From the NCBI GenBank assembly GCA_018417955.1, contig JACTVC010000004.1, positions 2,108,001-2,172,000 on the forward strand: 64,000 bases of DNA, written 5' to 3'. Source of the stretch: Laccaria trichodermophora (taxonomy: Eukaryota > Basidiomycota > Agaricomycetes > Agaricales > Hydnangiaceae). Shown here piece after piece: positions 20,932 to 32,959 of the stretch. Each line of letters starts with the position of its first letter. Within the stretch, counting starts at the first letter, position 1. The notes under the pieces are model-generated. The model saw nothing but the letters and a program-made list of their open reading frames with translations, ran no database searches and had not been told where the DNA came from. Position numbers and translations under genes: made by a program.

Positions 20932-23900
20932 TCTGGATCTCACCGCGTTTCTTGAAGGCACTTGAGGTGCTGGAAGGTGGTTGGATTACGAGGGGGTGTG
21001 CTTGTGGGTGGTACGGTTGATCGTGACCTTCCCTGAGTTGTGGGTGTCGAAGAAAGTTTCTTGAATCCCCCTTTCTTGAGATTGGCGGGCGCTGAGAACT
21101 CATACGCCCTCGTCGGTTTTGAAATGAAACACGGGGTGGCTTCAGCTTCGTTCAGTGAGGGGGCGGGTTCAGAAGATGGACGGCAAACTCGCCGTCGAGA
21201 ACAATTGGTCCATTGTAGTTCTATGCCAGCCTGCGTCGTGTTTGACTGACCTTTGCCAGCAACTATGTGACCGTCTGGAAATGGGAAGGATCGCGTGCCC
21301 GGAGCGACGATCAGGAAACCCTGGGCGAGGACAAGGCTAATCAAAACATGCACATTGGACGACACTTCAAATTCAATATCTAATTTACTGGACGTTACAT
21401 CTACATACGTCCCCAGACGCGCACTTTACACTCCACTTGAAATGTTACGGCCCCAATGGCCACAGCTTTAATAGATACCGCTGATATGACTCGCTTACTT
21501 TCTAGACGTTGAGTGGGGGGAAGCACGACGCTCTGGAGCTTGCAATGTTGACTGATCACCTGATCAACAACAATTTAACGCACTGCCATCATCTTGGACA
21601 CGAGCTCCCTCGTTACAGTGAGCGTCGCTTTGACGTTGTCTTTGACCAACGCCTTCCGACGACAAACACAAGAATCGCGCTCACTGTCGCCCTCTCGGAT
21701 CGTTCAATTGTCTGTGTATCCATTCATCTGATTGTCAACAAAACTTATGTCGGTCTCTTAGGGGTAATCGAGTACGTGTCTCTCAGATCCATCCAGCCCT
21801 CTTCTCGCTGAAGACGTCATCTAGTGCCGCTCAAGTCTCTTGCTGGCGCATACCGGTCACCGTCCATACTTTCTCCCTTTGTGACGCAATCTCAAGCGGC
21901 ATATACACTGCCCGTCAACTTGAGGACTAGAGGACGAGTCCAGAAGATTGCGTCATGGATTTTCACGGTACGCCCACGCTCTATCCCTCTCTAAGTTCTA
22001 GTTTGACAATGCGTACATTAGTACAGTACCATCCCCTCGGACTTGATTCACGCACACCAGGTATAGGCTCCGGTCTCTACGACGATGTGTTGAGGACGAC
22101 TTGCGGCAGAAATGAGATTTTGATGAGGTGCAGAGAATTTGAAGAGGGTAGTTGTGCAGGAACAGGATCAAGGCCAGCGTTCTATCGCAGGTACGCACCT
22201 CAATTATTTGACCGATCAATCCATGCTGAGCGTCTTTATTTCTAGAGGGCTGTTTACAATCCCCAGTACCAAGTCTGGTCTATGTTGTCGCTCTGTTTCT
22301 TTGGTCCGGCGCTAGATCGACGAAGACACGTTCAACGTCCGACGCACTCGACTCTCTACGGCGCATTTAATCGCCTTGGACCACCTCCAACACTTAGACC
22401 ACTGGGAGACGTCGCGTACGTCCTGTTGGTTTGGGTATGACTCCAACACCTCTGGCTTTCGGTGACGAGCTAATCACACTGTTGTTTTGCAGACTCAATG
22501 ACGTGGCAACCCCAGGCCTCAAGTTTACACAAGCGAGCCCACCGTTCCGTAGGTGATGAACCAACGCCGACGCGGAGGGCTATTCAGACTCGAAGCAACG
22601 TTGTGCTCTACCACCATCGATCTGCGAACTCTACGCCTATAATCCATTCGCGCGCCTCCTCTACGAGCTCACATTTCCCGTTGCCCACTATCCGCCTTTC
22701 CAGGAACTCGAATCTGCGCTCGAAACTCGGTGTGAGGGTTGAACGGACACTGAGGTCTGAGCTTTTATTCAGGGGGGGAAGGCTATGGCATTGGGAACAT
22801 ATGACATTCAGGCAGTACATGTCCTTTGCGTTCATTCAGCTTCGTTTTGCTGATAACCTTTTGTCGTGCGGTTAGTCAGTTTTTTTGGTGTCTCGAAAAC
22901 TTATAGTCCTTACCGTGAATCGAGTTAGATGCCCATACTCGTGCGACAAATTTCTACATCCAATCACTCTCGAGTGACTTGGGATCAAAAAAAACGGAGA
23001 CGCGGTTCTGGTGGCCACGTTTTGGCTTTCATAAGCGACTGTCTTGTCGCTGAGGTTCAAGGTATGTTCCCTCTATCGTCAACTTTCTTTGGAGCTCCTG
23101 ATTATGCATCTTACAGTTCACCTTGCATGTAATACATCAACTCACGCATTTTAGCACGACAATATAAACAACGTCTTGTAAGACACCTGTACTTCCAGAA
23201 CCGACGCCGAGGGCGGTTCACCAGCCCATTGAAACTCCAGCCAGTTCATGCTCTGCGTTGACGCTGTCCTATCACGTAACACATGTTCCACGTTCAACAC
23301 ACATTCTAGGCCGACACAGCGTCGCCAATCGTTCACTTCAACAACAAAATCCGACGTATTCAACTTTTACATGATCTTGCAAACCTCTCGAGCCGTCTAT
23401 TCAACCTCGAAACCTTTACTCTCCCTGTGAACACGATGCCCTCTTCCTACCCTTTGAAAATCAAAAATGCTATTTGCGTAACGAGACGTCGACGTACGTC
23501 CTCTTTTGCTTTGCCTCCTTTCTCAATGACGAGCTAACGGGTTGCGTTTCATAGGTTTGATGACATGGTAGTCGGGCCTGTTCTCTAAAGCATCCACGTC
23601 GTACTTGCGGGGACGCCGTCCGAGGTCTGCCGGGGGTGAGAGGTACTTGTGTATATCGTTCATTGTGATTCTTCGTCAGACTAACCAAGCTCTTAGCGGC
23701 GACGGGCAGCAAAACATACGGTGCACAGAGAAACAACATCGCCATGTACCTTCCAGAGAGGCTAAGTGGAGGAGGGCCATAACGGTTTGAACTACGAGAA
23801 GCAGTTCTGTCAAAAGGGGTGATCATGTATAGGGTAGTATATAGACGTAGGCAATACTGTTCGTAAACTAACGACGAGGATACCAGTCAGAAAGGAGAGC

Positions 23901-23940
23901 TGGACAGAATGGTGCAATGGGGCGTGACAGAAGAGCAGTG
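20932..23940. other. Repetitive decayed gene fragments, no intact gene
   Basis: The stretch contains degraded copies of segments found elsewhere in the window. For example, TGATGACATGG..GGGCCTGT at 23560 recurs at 51520, and GGCGTTTCACAGGATCATCG at 20266 recurs near 33500 and 33620. Another segment, GGATAGGCTCCAGTCTCTACG at 49374, has a counterpart at 22065. Many short frames exist but none is sustained. These are probably remains of several tandem kinase-like duplicates. Confidence 0.45.
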
Positions 23941-23949
23941 AACGTTTGA

Positions 23950-25190
23950 AGGGGTACCTACTTCCCCAACAAAGTCCAAACGCACCTCAACCTCCCAATC
24001 AAGATCAAGATCAAAAACCTCCTCACAATCCCCCTCCTTCGCATCACCTTCCTCACCCACGTTCAGCGTCAGCGAGGTTCTGATCATTAGTCTAAGCATC
24101 GTCAAGCAGGGCCAGGGCTTCTTCGGTTTGGAAGATGAGCTGCCTGTTCGAGAGGCTGGTGGACGGATCGGTGCACCTGGTGGCAGTTTCCCAATGACAG
24201 GAAGGGTGGATTGTGAGATGTGTTGATGAGCTCTGTCAGACGCAGACGCGGAGGACCGGCTCAACGAAGAGTGGTTATGACGCGAATTTGATGTTCATCC
24301 ATTCGAGTTCGAGTGAGTGCGGCTCTTTGACTTTTTGCGCGCGCAGACACCTCGCGTCGAGATCGGCATGTGCGTCGTCTTGCTCGGCGGAAATAAAGCG
24401 CCAAATCCTCCCCTCGAATGCTAGGATTGAGAGTGAGAGTGAGAGGGAGACCTCGACAGAAAGATAGACGTAGTCCCGCCCCACTGAGATGCCTAAGCAG
24501 CGCCAACCCATAACTCCTCTGTAACCCGTCTCCATCGCCAACCACACCAGCCTCCACAAGCCCCTTCATCTCCTTCCTCGCCGTCCTCCTTTGCCTCCTC
24601 TCCTCGCTTCCGCCTCGGCCGCTTCAGTCGCTTTGATTTTTTGGATGGTGGATATGTCTGACGGAGCGGCGTCGAAGTCAAAGTTTGGGTAGTTAGCGTT
24701 GTTGTAGGTGTGCTGCCACTACTGCTGCGGTGAGGACGACGGAATGAAGGCGCATCCTCAGCGTCATCGGCGGGGTATTGGATAGGTAGTCGTCAAAAGA
24801 CGTCAAACCCCAAGATTCTCATTCCGTCCGCCCTCAATAGACTGGGCCGTTCGTTCCCATCCCCCTTTCCTTCCTCCTCCAGCAGGGATTGAATTGCAGT
24901 ATATGCGTCTCCCCCCGTTCATTATCAGAAGAGTCCGCTAGGAGACACTGCTCGTCATCGCGCGGTGGGATGGGGTTGATGGCGGGGTCGTATGGCTCTG
25001 GCCGTCCATCTGCTGATGATGTCGAGCTGGGCCGTCGATTCGGTGTGTAGACTAACAGAGGAAAAAACAGGACGGGGACAGGGCATGCATAAGCCCAATG
25101 TAATTTGGGCCGTGTTGGTGTTGTCATGTGGCAGGAGCGGTTGTTGGGTTGGGAAGCGGAAGGAAATTGAAGGGGATGTGATTGTGATCA
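23950..25190 (-). pseudogene. Gene X, copy 1 (decayed)
   Basis: The minus strand carries fragments of the protein encoded intact at 61059-62510: 'YDPAINPIPPRDDEQCLLADSSDNE' (about 24900-25000), an Arg/Lys-rich stretch, and 'SRSSASASDRAHQ' (about 24220-24260). Frameshifts separate them. It lies upstream of the first NLR gene in the same position as copy 3 relative to the second NLR gene. Confidence 0.7.
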
Positions 25191-27447
25191 CCCTAACGTC
25201 GTAAGTTCACAGCCCCTCAAAGGACGTGTTGTTATTGTGCAGGGCTCTGCGTAAAGTGGGTTAGATTCATCCCTTGAATAGCGGGTGAAGCAGGGCAAAC
25301 CTCGGAGAAGTATCTGTACCCCCAGGAAGAGTGTGGAATGGGTCCAAGATGGAGGTCGTGTATGTGGGGTAAGGAAGGAGAGAGGGGATAAGCGCTAAGC
25401 TCCGGCCTTGATTGAGAACAAGGGTTAACGCGAACGTCGCAAAGGATATACGATACCCGTTGCGTTGCGTTGGCGCATTGAAGGTCTGCGTACCGAAGTT
25501 TAGTTGACGTGGGGAGAGACAAGGATGGTGATACGCACCTCGAAAAGTTTGCTGGGGCCAATTCGTTCAACTCTGAACGTCTTCAACGTATCAACCGTAC
25601 CGCCCCAAAGCAAGGTGCCTACACACTTCCAGGCCTGATGCAGTCGTCGACTCCGAATCCGCAGTGCTAAGACGGCGATCACTTTGAGTTGGACGTGATC
25701 ATTATAATTATAAAAAGAAGGTGCTTACTTCATGGCCTTGCTCGGTTGATGAGCTGATGCGACGCGTCGATAGTGCAAGGCCTTGAGCACGTCGTTGATG
25801 GTGGTGGAAAGAAAACAAACGTTGGTCAACACAAATTTGATCGACGTCCATCATCTCCGCCAACTTCCACCGTTCGCCCGCCTAGAATCTACACTCGATG
25901 ACACTGGGACTCAAGCTGTCCAGCTCTACTGCTCGACAATCACTCAGGTGAGAGCCCAATCTGTCATTTGCAATCGCTTATTGGGGGTCAAGCTAACACT
26001 GGAATTGACAGAACACGCTTCACGCACAAGCTTCTAAGACCAGGGATATACGATCCGGGATGGGTCTGTAGTAGCAGTACGTATTCATCCGTATTCATTC
26101 GGCTAGTTGTTCGCTCGCTTACATCCCTTGTCTCTACGTCAGTGAGGCCATATCCGTTTCGTCGTGTCCCGCGAATGTTTCACCGCCGTACTCCTGGTTG
26201 GCAGAAGATCTGCAAACCCTGTCGCCGCAATCAACCACCCCACAAGGGAGATGAGAGATGGACGACAAACAAAGAGGGACTACGTATACGACGCGCTCTC
26301 TTTCATCAATTTTCTGCGTAATGCCTATTACGCGGTCAGGCCGACGAACGATGGACCGTAGGTCTTGACGGCGCACAGGAGAGGTTGGTCGTGCAATGGT
26401 GAACGTGTTGTGCTATTTAACTGGTGAGCATCCATGGTTCAAGTAACGCCTTTCTTTTGTAAAGCACAATCACCAGAGGGTGGTTCACTCGCCCGCACCA
26501 ACTCACGTCTGCACGATCGGCTGCCCTATGCTTTGTGACGACGCTCTCCTTTGGTCCGCCCGCTTATATCTCAATGTTCTACCAACGGCTCACCCTAACG
26601 ACAACAAGCCTGTGGCAACGCAATTTTCAATGTGCTATCAGGCTCATGGCCAATCTCGGAACAACCCAAAAACTGGACGATTAGGATCGGAGTTCTACCC
26701 CGGGTTGTGGAACGTTACCACGAGAGTATTTCTTGCTCTTGGTACGATGTGATTGCTCTCTTATAACAATAAGTTAATCGATTAATTTTTTTGTAGGACC
26801 TGTGACGTGGCGAGGCCCTTGCAACGAGGAATCAAGATCAGCCTTGCATTCCCGTCGTTCGTTGCCTGCTGCATGGCTACGCTTCCCTATTCAGTGTCAT
26901 CACTATCCTCCTCCTACAGGCATAAAGTACAGCCGACGCTCGTGCGGATCAGTGACAACAATACTTGTTTATGGAAAGCCGGGATGCGAGACAATTTGAG
27001 GGTCAGTGACACAAGTGGAATTAAAAGGACAAGAAGTGAGGCGACGTCCTACTTTGGATGGTGGCGAAGGAACCGACTGTGGTCGTCATAAACGCCAGGT
27101 TTGGGATGCTGGGTCAGGTACATCTGCTCGTCTTTTGCAATTCTATATCCTTAATGTTGTATCGTCTCCAGCTGGATTTTATGTTGTCTTGTATATATGA
27201 AATTAAATGCCGCAATTTGTTCTCTTCGTCAGTGTTGGCGTTTTATTTTTCACACATGTCCGTTGACCGCGCTTGTTCCGGCGCGCGTCTGCTTGCCGAC
27301 TTGGCGCCCAACCACGTTCCTGCACATGGATCTCGGAGCGCTGTTCTTGAATCCAGGCCTCGAACATCAGCTGACCCCGTGAAGCGGTTCCGTTACCCAT
27401 TCAGAAAATTGACGCCGCACAGCATCGACTCTTTCTTCTGAACCACG
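25191..27447. other. Spacer between gene X copy 1 and NLR 1, no intact gene
   Basis: Collinear with 53110-57570 apart from the 2-kb element inserted in the latter. It includes the dispersed segment GGTCAACACAAATTTGATCG (about 25815), GTCCAGCTCTACTG (about 25918) and the region just upstream of NLR 1. Short frames are not conserved between the two copies, which argues against coding. The last 200 bp may hold the NLR promoter; I see no clear TATA box. Confidence 0.5.
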
Positions 27448-30400
27448 ATGTCTGATCTGAATCGCCCCCGCGAAAATCGTTTGAAAGGAAAGTTCAAGGC
27501 ATTGCTCAATCGTTTCATGGGCGCAGATCGCTCACATGATCAACGCCCTAGCGGTTCGAGGTTCGTGGCGCTGAACCCCATACATACAGATAGCATCCTG
27601 ACGGAATCTAGATCAATGTTTACAAGGGTGCCTGAAGTTATGGGAGAGGGGACATCTTTGGTGTGTTTGCAATTGTGCTGACAAGTTTATCAGCTCATTT
27701 CATTTGTCTTCGGGAATCCTAGAACATAATGCAGGGAGCTCACAACTTTCAGGGAGCCCACAACTTTCAGGGAGCTCACAACTTTGTTATGAATGATCCC
27801 ACATTCTATGATGTGTGTCATGTGTGAATCATGGCATTTAAGAGACTGACCAGACTTTTTCTCAAGATTGTGGTTCATCAACATGCCAGCAGGGGTCAAG
27901 ATGATACACTCCTTGTTCCCCAAAGGCCAAATTCAAGTGCTCTATTTACAGGTCGTGAGTTTAATCTTCAGAGGCTGAAGGATCACTTTGCACCTCAAAA
28001 TGAAGGGAATAGAGACAGGAAGTCATTCTTGTTATATGGCATGGGAGGTATTGGAAAGACACAGATTTGTCTGAAGTTTGTTGAAGAGATGGCTGATAGG
28101 TAAGTTTCTTCAATTTAATATCTCTGATTTTATGACAAGTGCATGCAGATTCTCCCACATCTTCTGGATTGATGCTTCATCTGAAGATACTATTGCTCTT
28201 GGTTTGAAGGGTCTTTGTTCTCATCCTGAGGCTAAAGCTGCTGGTATCTCTGTGTCCTGTGGGTCTGCTCTTATCTGGATTGCATCTCTGCAGTGTAAAT
28301 GGTTGCTGGTGTTTGACAATGCTGATGGTGCACCTGAAGTTGTAGAGAAATTTATTCCACCTGGCTCTGAGGGGAATATTCTGGTCACTAGCAGAAATCC
28401 TTCTCTTGGGCGTGTCACATGTTATGAAAACTCTTTGGAAGTTGATAAGATGGCTGAAAAAGAAGCCATATCACTCTTAGTGAAAGCCAGCAATCTGACT
28501 GAGTTGCCAGAAAATGTCTACATCATAGCCCAGCAGATTGTAAAGGAGCTCTGCTGTTTGCCTCTGGCTGTTGATCAAGCAGGAGCTTCCATTCAAGCTG
28601 GTCTCTGTAGGATTGACAATTATCTTGATCATCTCTCTCGACATAGGAAAAAGCTTATGAACCACCCTTTATTCAGGGGAGCATCTCAGTACAATCGTAC
28701 AATTTATGAAACATGGGATTTGTCTTTTAATGAGATTAATTCAAGAGCAAACAAGCAATCTGATGAGCATGGTAGAGCAGCTGCTCAGGCTGCTATTCTT
28801 ATTCTTGAAACTGCTGCATTTCTACATCATAAGAATATCATTGAGTCTGCTTTTAGAAAGGCCGCTATGAAATTGTCTAAAGGAGATCACAGTAAACTGG
28901 AAGAAAATGTCAAAAGCTGCATCACCCAATTGCTGCAGCTGGAAGAGGATCAGTGTTGGAATGAATTCTTCTTTCATGAAGGAATTAGAGTTCTTATGTC
29001 CTTTTCTTTGATCAAAAGAGGCTTAAGCTCTTCAGAAGTCTATACCATTCATCCGTTGATGCATAAATGGAGTAGAGATAGAATGACAATGTCTCAAAAG
29101 AGGTGCATGATGCAGGTGTCAAGATTTATCCTTGTAAACTGTATTACAAGAGAAATGACAGCTGAGAACATTGCATTCAACAGGGTTCTTGTAGCACACA
29201 TCAAAGCCAATTACCAGTCAGAGAGGGAAAATGGCTTCAGAAGAGTGTTTGATGATGATGAATATTCCAAATTAAGTTATGTATTCTATGAAAATGGAAT
29301 GTGGAAAGATTCAGAGGATCTTGACTATCAAATAGTAGAAATGAGGATGAAGGAGCAGGGGATGAAGCATCCATCAACACTGACCAGTATGTCAAATCTT
29401 GCAAGTATTTATTCAAAGCAAGGAAAATATGAGGAGGCTGGGGAGCTAATGCTGAAAGTCCTGAATCTGCGTACAAGGCTGTTGGGGTCAGAACATCCAG
29501 ATACATTGTCCAGCATGGCAAATCTTGCAACTATCTATTCAGACCAAGGAAAACATGAGGAGGCTGGGGAGCTGAAGCTGAAAGTGCTGGATCTGCATAC
29601 AAGACTATTGGGGCCAAAACATCCAGATACATTGACCAGCATGAATAATCTTGCAGTCACATATTTAAAGCAAGGAAAATATGAGGAGGCTGGGAAGCTG
29701 CAGCTGAAAGTCCTGGATCTGCATACAAGGCTGTTGGGGCCAGAACATCCATCAACATTGACCAGCATGGCAAATCTTGCAGTCACATATTCAGAGCAAG
29801 GAAAACATGAGGAGGCTGGGGAGCTGAAGCTGAAAGTTGTGGATCTGTTTACAAGGGTGTTGGGGCCAGAACATCCAAGCACATTGACCAGCATGAATAA
29901 TCTTGCAGTCACATACTTTGACCAAGGAAAATATGAGGAGGCTGGGAAGCTGTGGCTGAAAGTCTTGGATCTGCGTACAAGGGTATTGGGACCAGAACAT
30001 CCATCAACATTGACCAGCATGGCAAATCTTGCAAGTACCTATTTAGACCAAGGAAAACATGAGGAGGCTAAGGAGCTGGACTTGAAAGTCTTGGATCTAT
30101 GTACAAGGCTGTTGGGCCCAGAACATCCAGATACATTGAACAGCATGGCAAATCTTGCAGTCACATATTCACAACAAGGAAAACACAAGGAGGCTCAGGA
30201 GCTGGGGCTAAAGGTTCTGGATTTGCATAAAAGGGTGCTGGGGCCAGAAAATCCAGATACATTGACCAGCATGGCAAATCTTGCAGTCACATATTTTGAC
30301 CAAGGAAAATATGAGGAAGCTGCAGAGCTGGAAGTAAAGGTTCTGGATCTGCATAAAAGGATCCTGGGGCCTGAACATCCAAGTACTTTGACCAGCCTGG

Positions 30401-30486
30401 AAAATCTTGCACTCACACAATCACAACAAGGAAAACATGAGGAGGCCAAGGCACTGCAGCTAAAGTCTTTGGAATTGCGTAAATAA
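27448..30486 (+). CDS. NLR protein: NB-ARC domain plus nine TPRs (intact)
   Basis: Four exons (27448-27660, 27723-27812, 27867-28099, 28149-30486) give 957 residues. Exon 1 is basic and of unknown function. Exon 2 encodes 'NIMQGAHNF' followed by two further QGAHNF hexapeptides. Exon 3 has the Walker A loop 'GMGGIGKTQ'. Exon 4 has Walker B 'WLLVFDNAD', the RNBS-B-like 'GNILVTSRN', the GLPL-like 'CCLPLAVDQAGA' and a winged-helix 'IHPLMHKWSRD'. Nine 42-residue TPRs of the kinesin-light-chain type ('LGPEHPDTLTSMANLAVTY..QGKYEEA') then end the protein. Fungal NLRs of this plan act in non-self recognition and programmed cell death; the TPRs are thought to sense the ligand. The N-terminal effector type is not identifiable. 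A diverged second copy lies at 57572-60327. Confidence 0.9.
27728..27784 (+). repeat. 18-bp triplication inside NLR 1 exon 2
   Basis: Three consecutive copies of CAGGGAGCTCACAACTTT (the second has CCCAC) encode QGAHNF three times. NLR copy 2 has a single 'QGAN' at the same place, so the triplication is specific to copy 1. Confidence 0.85.
29370..30480 (+). repeat. TPR array, nine 126-bp units
   Basis: Units repeat CCAGAACATCCAGATACATTGACC with very high nucleotide identity. Most differences fall at a few codons per unit (the residues after VTY, in EEAxELxLKV and LDLxxR). Such near-identity points to recent internal duplication or gene conversion. Confidence 0.9.
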
Positions 30487-31249
30487 TCTTTCAAGGTGCA
30501 GTTCAGTCCAGCTTTTTGACCCCCAAACAACTAACCAAGGACATTTATTCCAGGATATGATAACATGTTTTTCAATCAACCAGAGAAAAGGCCATAAGGA
30601 ATTAAAAATCTAGCTTATAAACTTTGAAAAGAAAATGGTGCCTGTCCTGCATGACTCATGAGGAAGAAAGAAATGATACTTGGTAACTGTCATCGTAGTG
30701 GGGGGGTGGGGGACTTGAAGGTTCAGAAGACAGGCTTTCCATTTCAACACAGAGCTATGTCCCCATATTTTCTTATAAATAACATGCAGCATCAGAAAAG
30801 ACAAAACAAAATGTAAGATCCTAAAATCCACGAAAGAGCAAACAAAGAAATATAAATGTGGCCATGGATGGGGTACCACGAATCAAAGGTAGGAAATATA
30901 TACAAGCCCGTTATGTACATACTTCAGTCTGTTGTTCTCCCAACTGAGCTAAGTATGTTCTCTGTACAATAACGATATGGAATAAGCATTGCAAGTAGTA
31001 GCAGAGTGATAAGAGACGGTAAGACTTGTGACCCGCACCGAAGTATGACAAGGCCGCGATGAAGGTAACTTGCAAGGAATGTCATACTAAAAAAAATAAG
31101 CATATGTTACACCAATCCTCCATCCATCCAGTGTATATAATTAAGTATGAGCATAGAAGTAGCAGTCGTGGTCGAGGAGGGGTATACGTGATTAAAAAAA
31201 AACAAGTCGGTCTATCCAAAAAAATACACGTATCCATGATGCTCACACC
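30487..31249. other. 3' region after NLR 1, non-coding
   Basis: Matches 60328-61060 after the second NLR with many small indels (for example TCCAGCTTTTTGACCCCCAA in both). No conserved frame. It separates the NLR from the convergent gene X copy. Confidence 0.5.
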
Positions 31250-32682
31250 CCATCCCCTACCCTACTCTCCTCCTCCCCATCCCCCCGCCTAGCCAAAAAT
31301 GCACCGAAATCCCTAGACCTCTTCCCCCCTCCCCCTCCGAAGCCCGTCATTGGGAATCCGCCACCTGGTGCACCGATCCGACCAACTGGAAATCCGCTGC
31401 CTTCAGTCTGTCCGGTGAACGCTCCTTCCTCTCAAACAGGGAACTCATTATCCTCCAAATCAAAGAACCCCTGTCCCTGCTCAACGGTGCTTGGACTAAC
31501 AATCTGAGCCTGCGTGTTGCCGACGCTGAATGCTGGTGAGGAAGGTGATTGGAGGGAGGGTGATTGCGAAGATGTGTTTGATCTGGATCTTGATTGGGAG
31601 GTTGAGGAATGTTTGGATTTAGATTTCGATTTGGGATGGTTGGGGTTGGGGACAGCAGGATTGGGGATGGATTGGAGGTGTTGGGTTTGGTCAGACACGG
31701 ACGTGGAGGTCTGGCTCAGCGACGAGCAATTATGACATGAATCCGAGGTTCCTCCATTCGAGTTCGAGGTAGTGCCGGTTTTTGTCTGTTTGCACGCGTA
31801 GAGGCTTCCGTTGAGGTCTGCATTTTCGTCGTCGTCCTCCGCTGCTGCTGTTGTTGGAGGATGAAGAGGGGCGGATACGAAGTGTACGAAACCTTCCCTC
31901 GATTGCTGGGATTGAGAGTGAGACCTCGAATGAGAGCCTGACGAAGACGTCGCCGTAGTCCTCCCACCAGCACCAGCGCCACTAGGCCACTTCACCAACG
32001 CCAACCCACCACTCCCCTGAAACCCTTCAAATTCCTCCCCATCGCCAACAACACCAGCCTCCACAAGCCTCTTCATCTCCTTCCTCGCCTTCCTCCTTTG
32101 TCTCCTCTCCTCTTTTTCCTTGAGACACTTCACTTCCGCTTCAGCCGCTTCGGTAGCTTTGGAGACGGAGATGGATTGGATGGTGGATATGTCGAGAGGA
32201 GCTGCGTCGGAGTCGAAAGTTTGGGTTGTTAGTGTTGTCGTGGGCATGCTGCCACCCCCGCTGCTGCTGCTGTGCTGACGGCGGAATAAAGGCGCATCGT
32301 CGTCGGGTGGGAGTTGGATGGGTGGTGGTCAGCCGAAAAGGTCGAATCCGAAGAGCGTTATCCTCCTAGGTTTCCCACTCCCGTTCGTATTTGCCTTGGA
32401 CCTTCGTTTTCGTCTCCTCCCTCCCCTTCCAGGGTTCAAATGTAAAGAAAGAGTTTCCGCCCGCTCGTTATCCAATGAGTTGGCTAAGAGGCCTTGTAGT
32501 TCGTCAGGACGCGCACAGGGGATACGGTTGACAGCAGGGTTGTATGGCTCTGACTGTTCTGCTGATATTGTCAGTTGATTTGTGTTCTGTAAACTATCAG
32601 AGGACGAAACGCGGCACAGGCAGGGAAGGCATGAGCCCAGTGCGATCTTGGCCGTGTCGGACCATGAGAAGGGGGTCGTCAA
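31250..32682 (-). pseudogene. Gene X, copy 2 (two nonsense codons)
   Basis: The frame reads from about 32682: 'SDTAKIALGSCLPCL', 'PDELQGLLANSLDNERAETLSLH', a basic 'GRRRKRRSK', 'RRITLFGFDLFG', then TGA at about 32329 where the intact copy has CGA (FGRPPPIQLPPDDD). It continues through 'TQTFDSDAAPLDISTIQSIS', a charged helix and Ser-rich low complexity to 'FFDLEDNEFPV'. A second TGA at about 31432 stands where the intact copy again has CGA. Downstream the frame continues to the conserved glycine-rich end ('KRSRDFGAFLAR'). The function of the family is not known to me. Confidence 0.75.
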
Positions 32683-32959
32683 CTTTGTTGTTGTTGGCGG
32701 AGGATGGGGTTGGGTTGGGAAGTTGGAGGGAAATGACTGGGCGACTTCGCCATGTTGAAGCCTGATGCAGTCATCGACTCTGAATCCTAAGATGGTGGTG
32801 ACTGTAAGTTAGAATTAATTAATATTGATTATTGAATCAAAGAAGGAAGGTACTTACTTCATAACCTTGCTCACTTGACGAGCTGATGCGACTCGTCGAT
32901 AGTGCAGGTCCTTCAGTACATCGTTGATGATGGTGGAAAGAAAGTAAACATTGGCCAAC

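Noticed and set aside
20940..21365. Minus-strand 141-codon frame beginning with a hydrophobic stretch, possible secreted protein
   Set aside because: The matching parts of the duplicate (33.96-34.4 kb) do not keep the frame, so coding is unlikely.
29370..30480. Regular repeat array suggestive of CRISPR
   Set aside because: Units are contiguous 126-bp protein repeats without spacers, and the genome is fungal.
29535..30530. Minus-strand frames with repeated 'LVNVDGCSGPNTLV'
   Set aside because: Antisense shadows of the TPR array; the repeat in the coding strand explains them.
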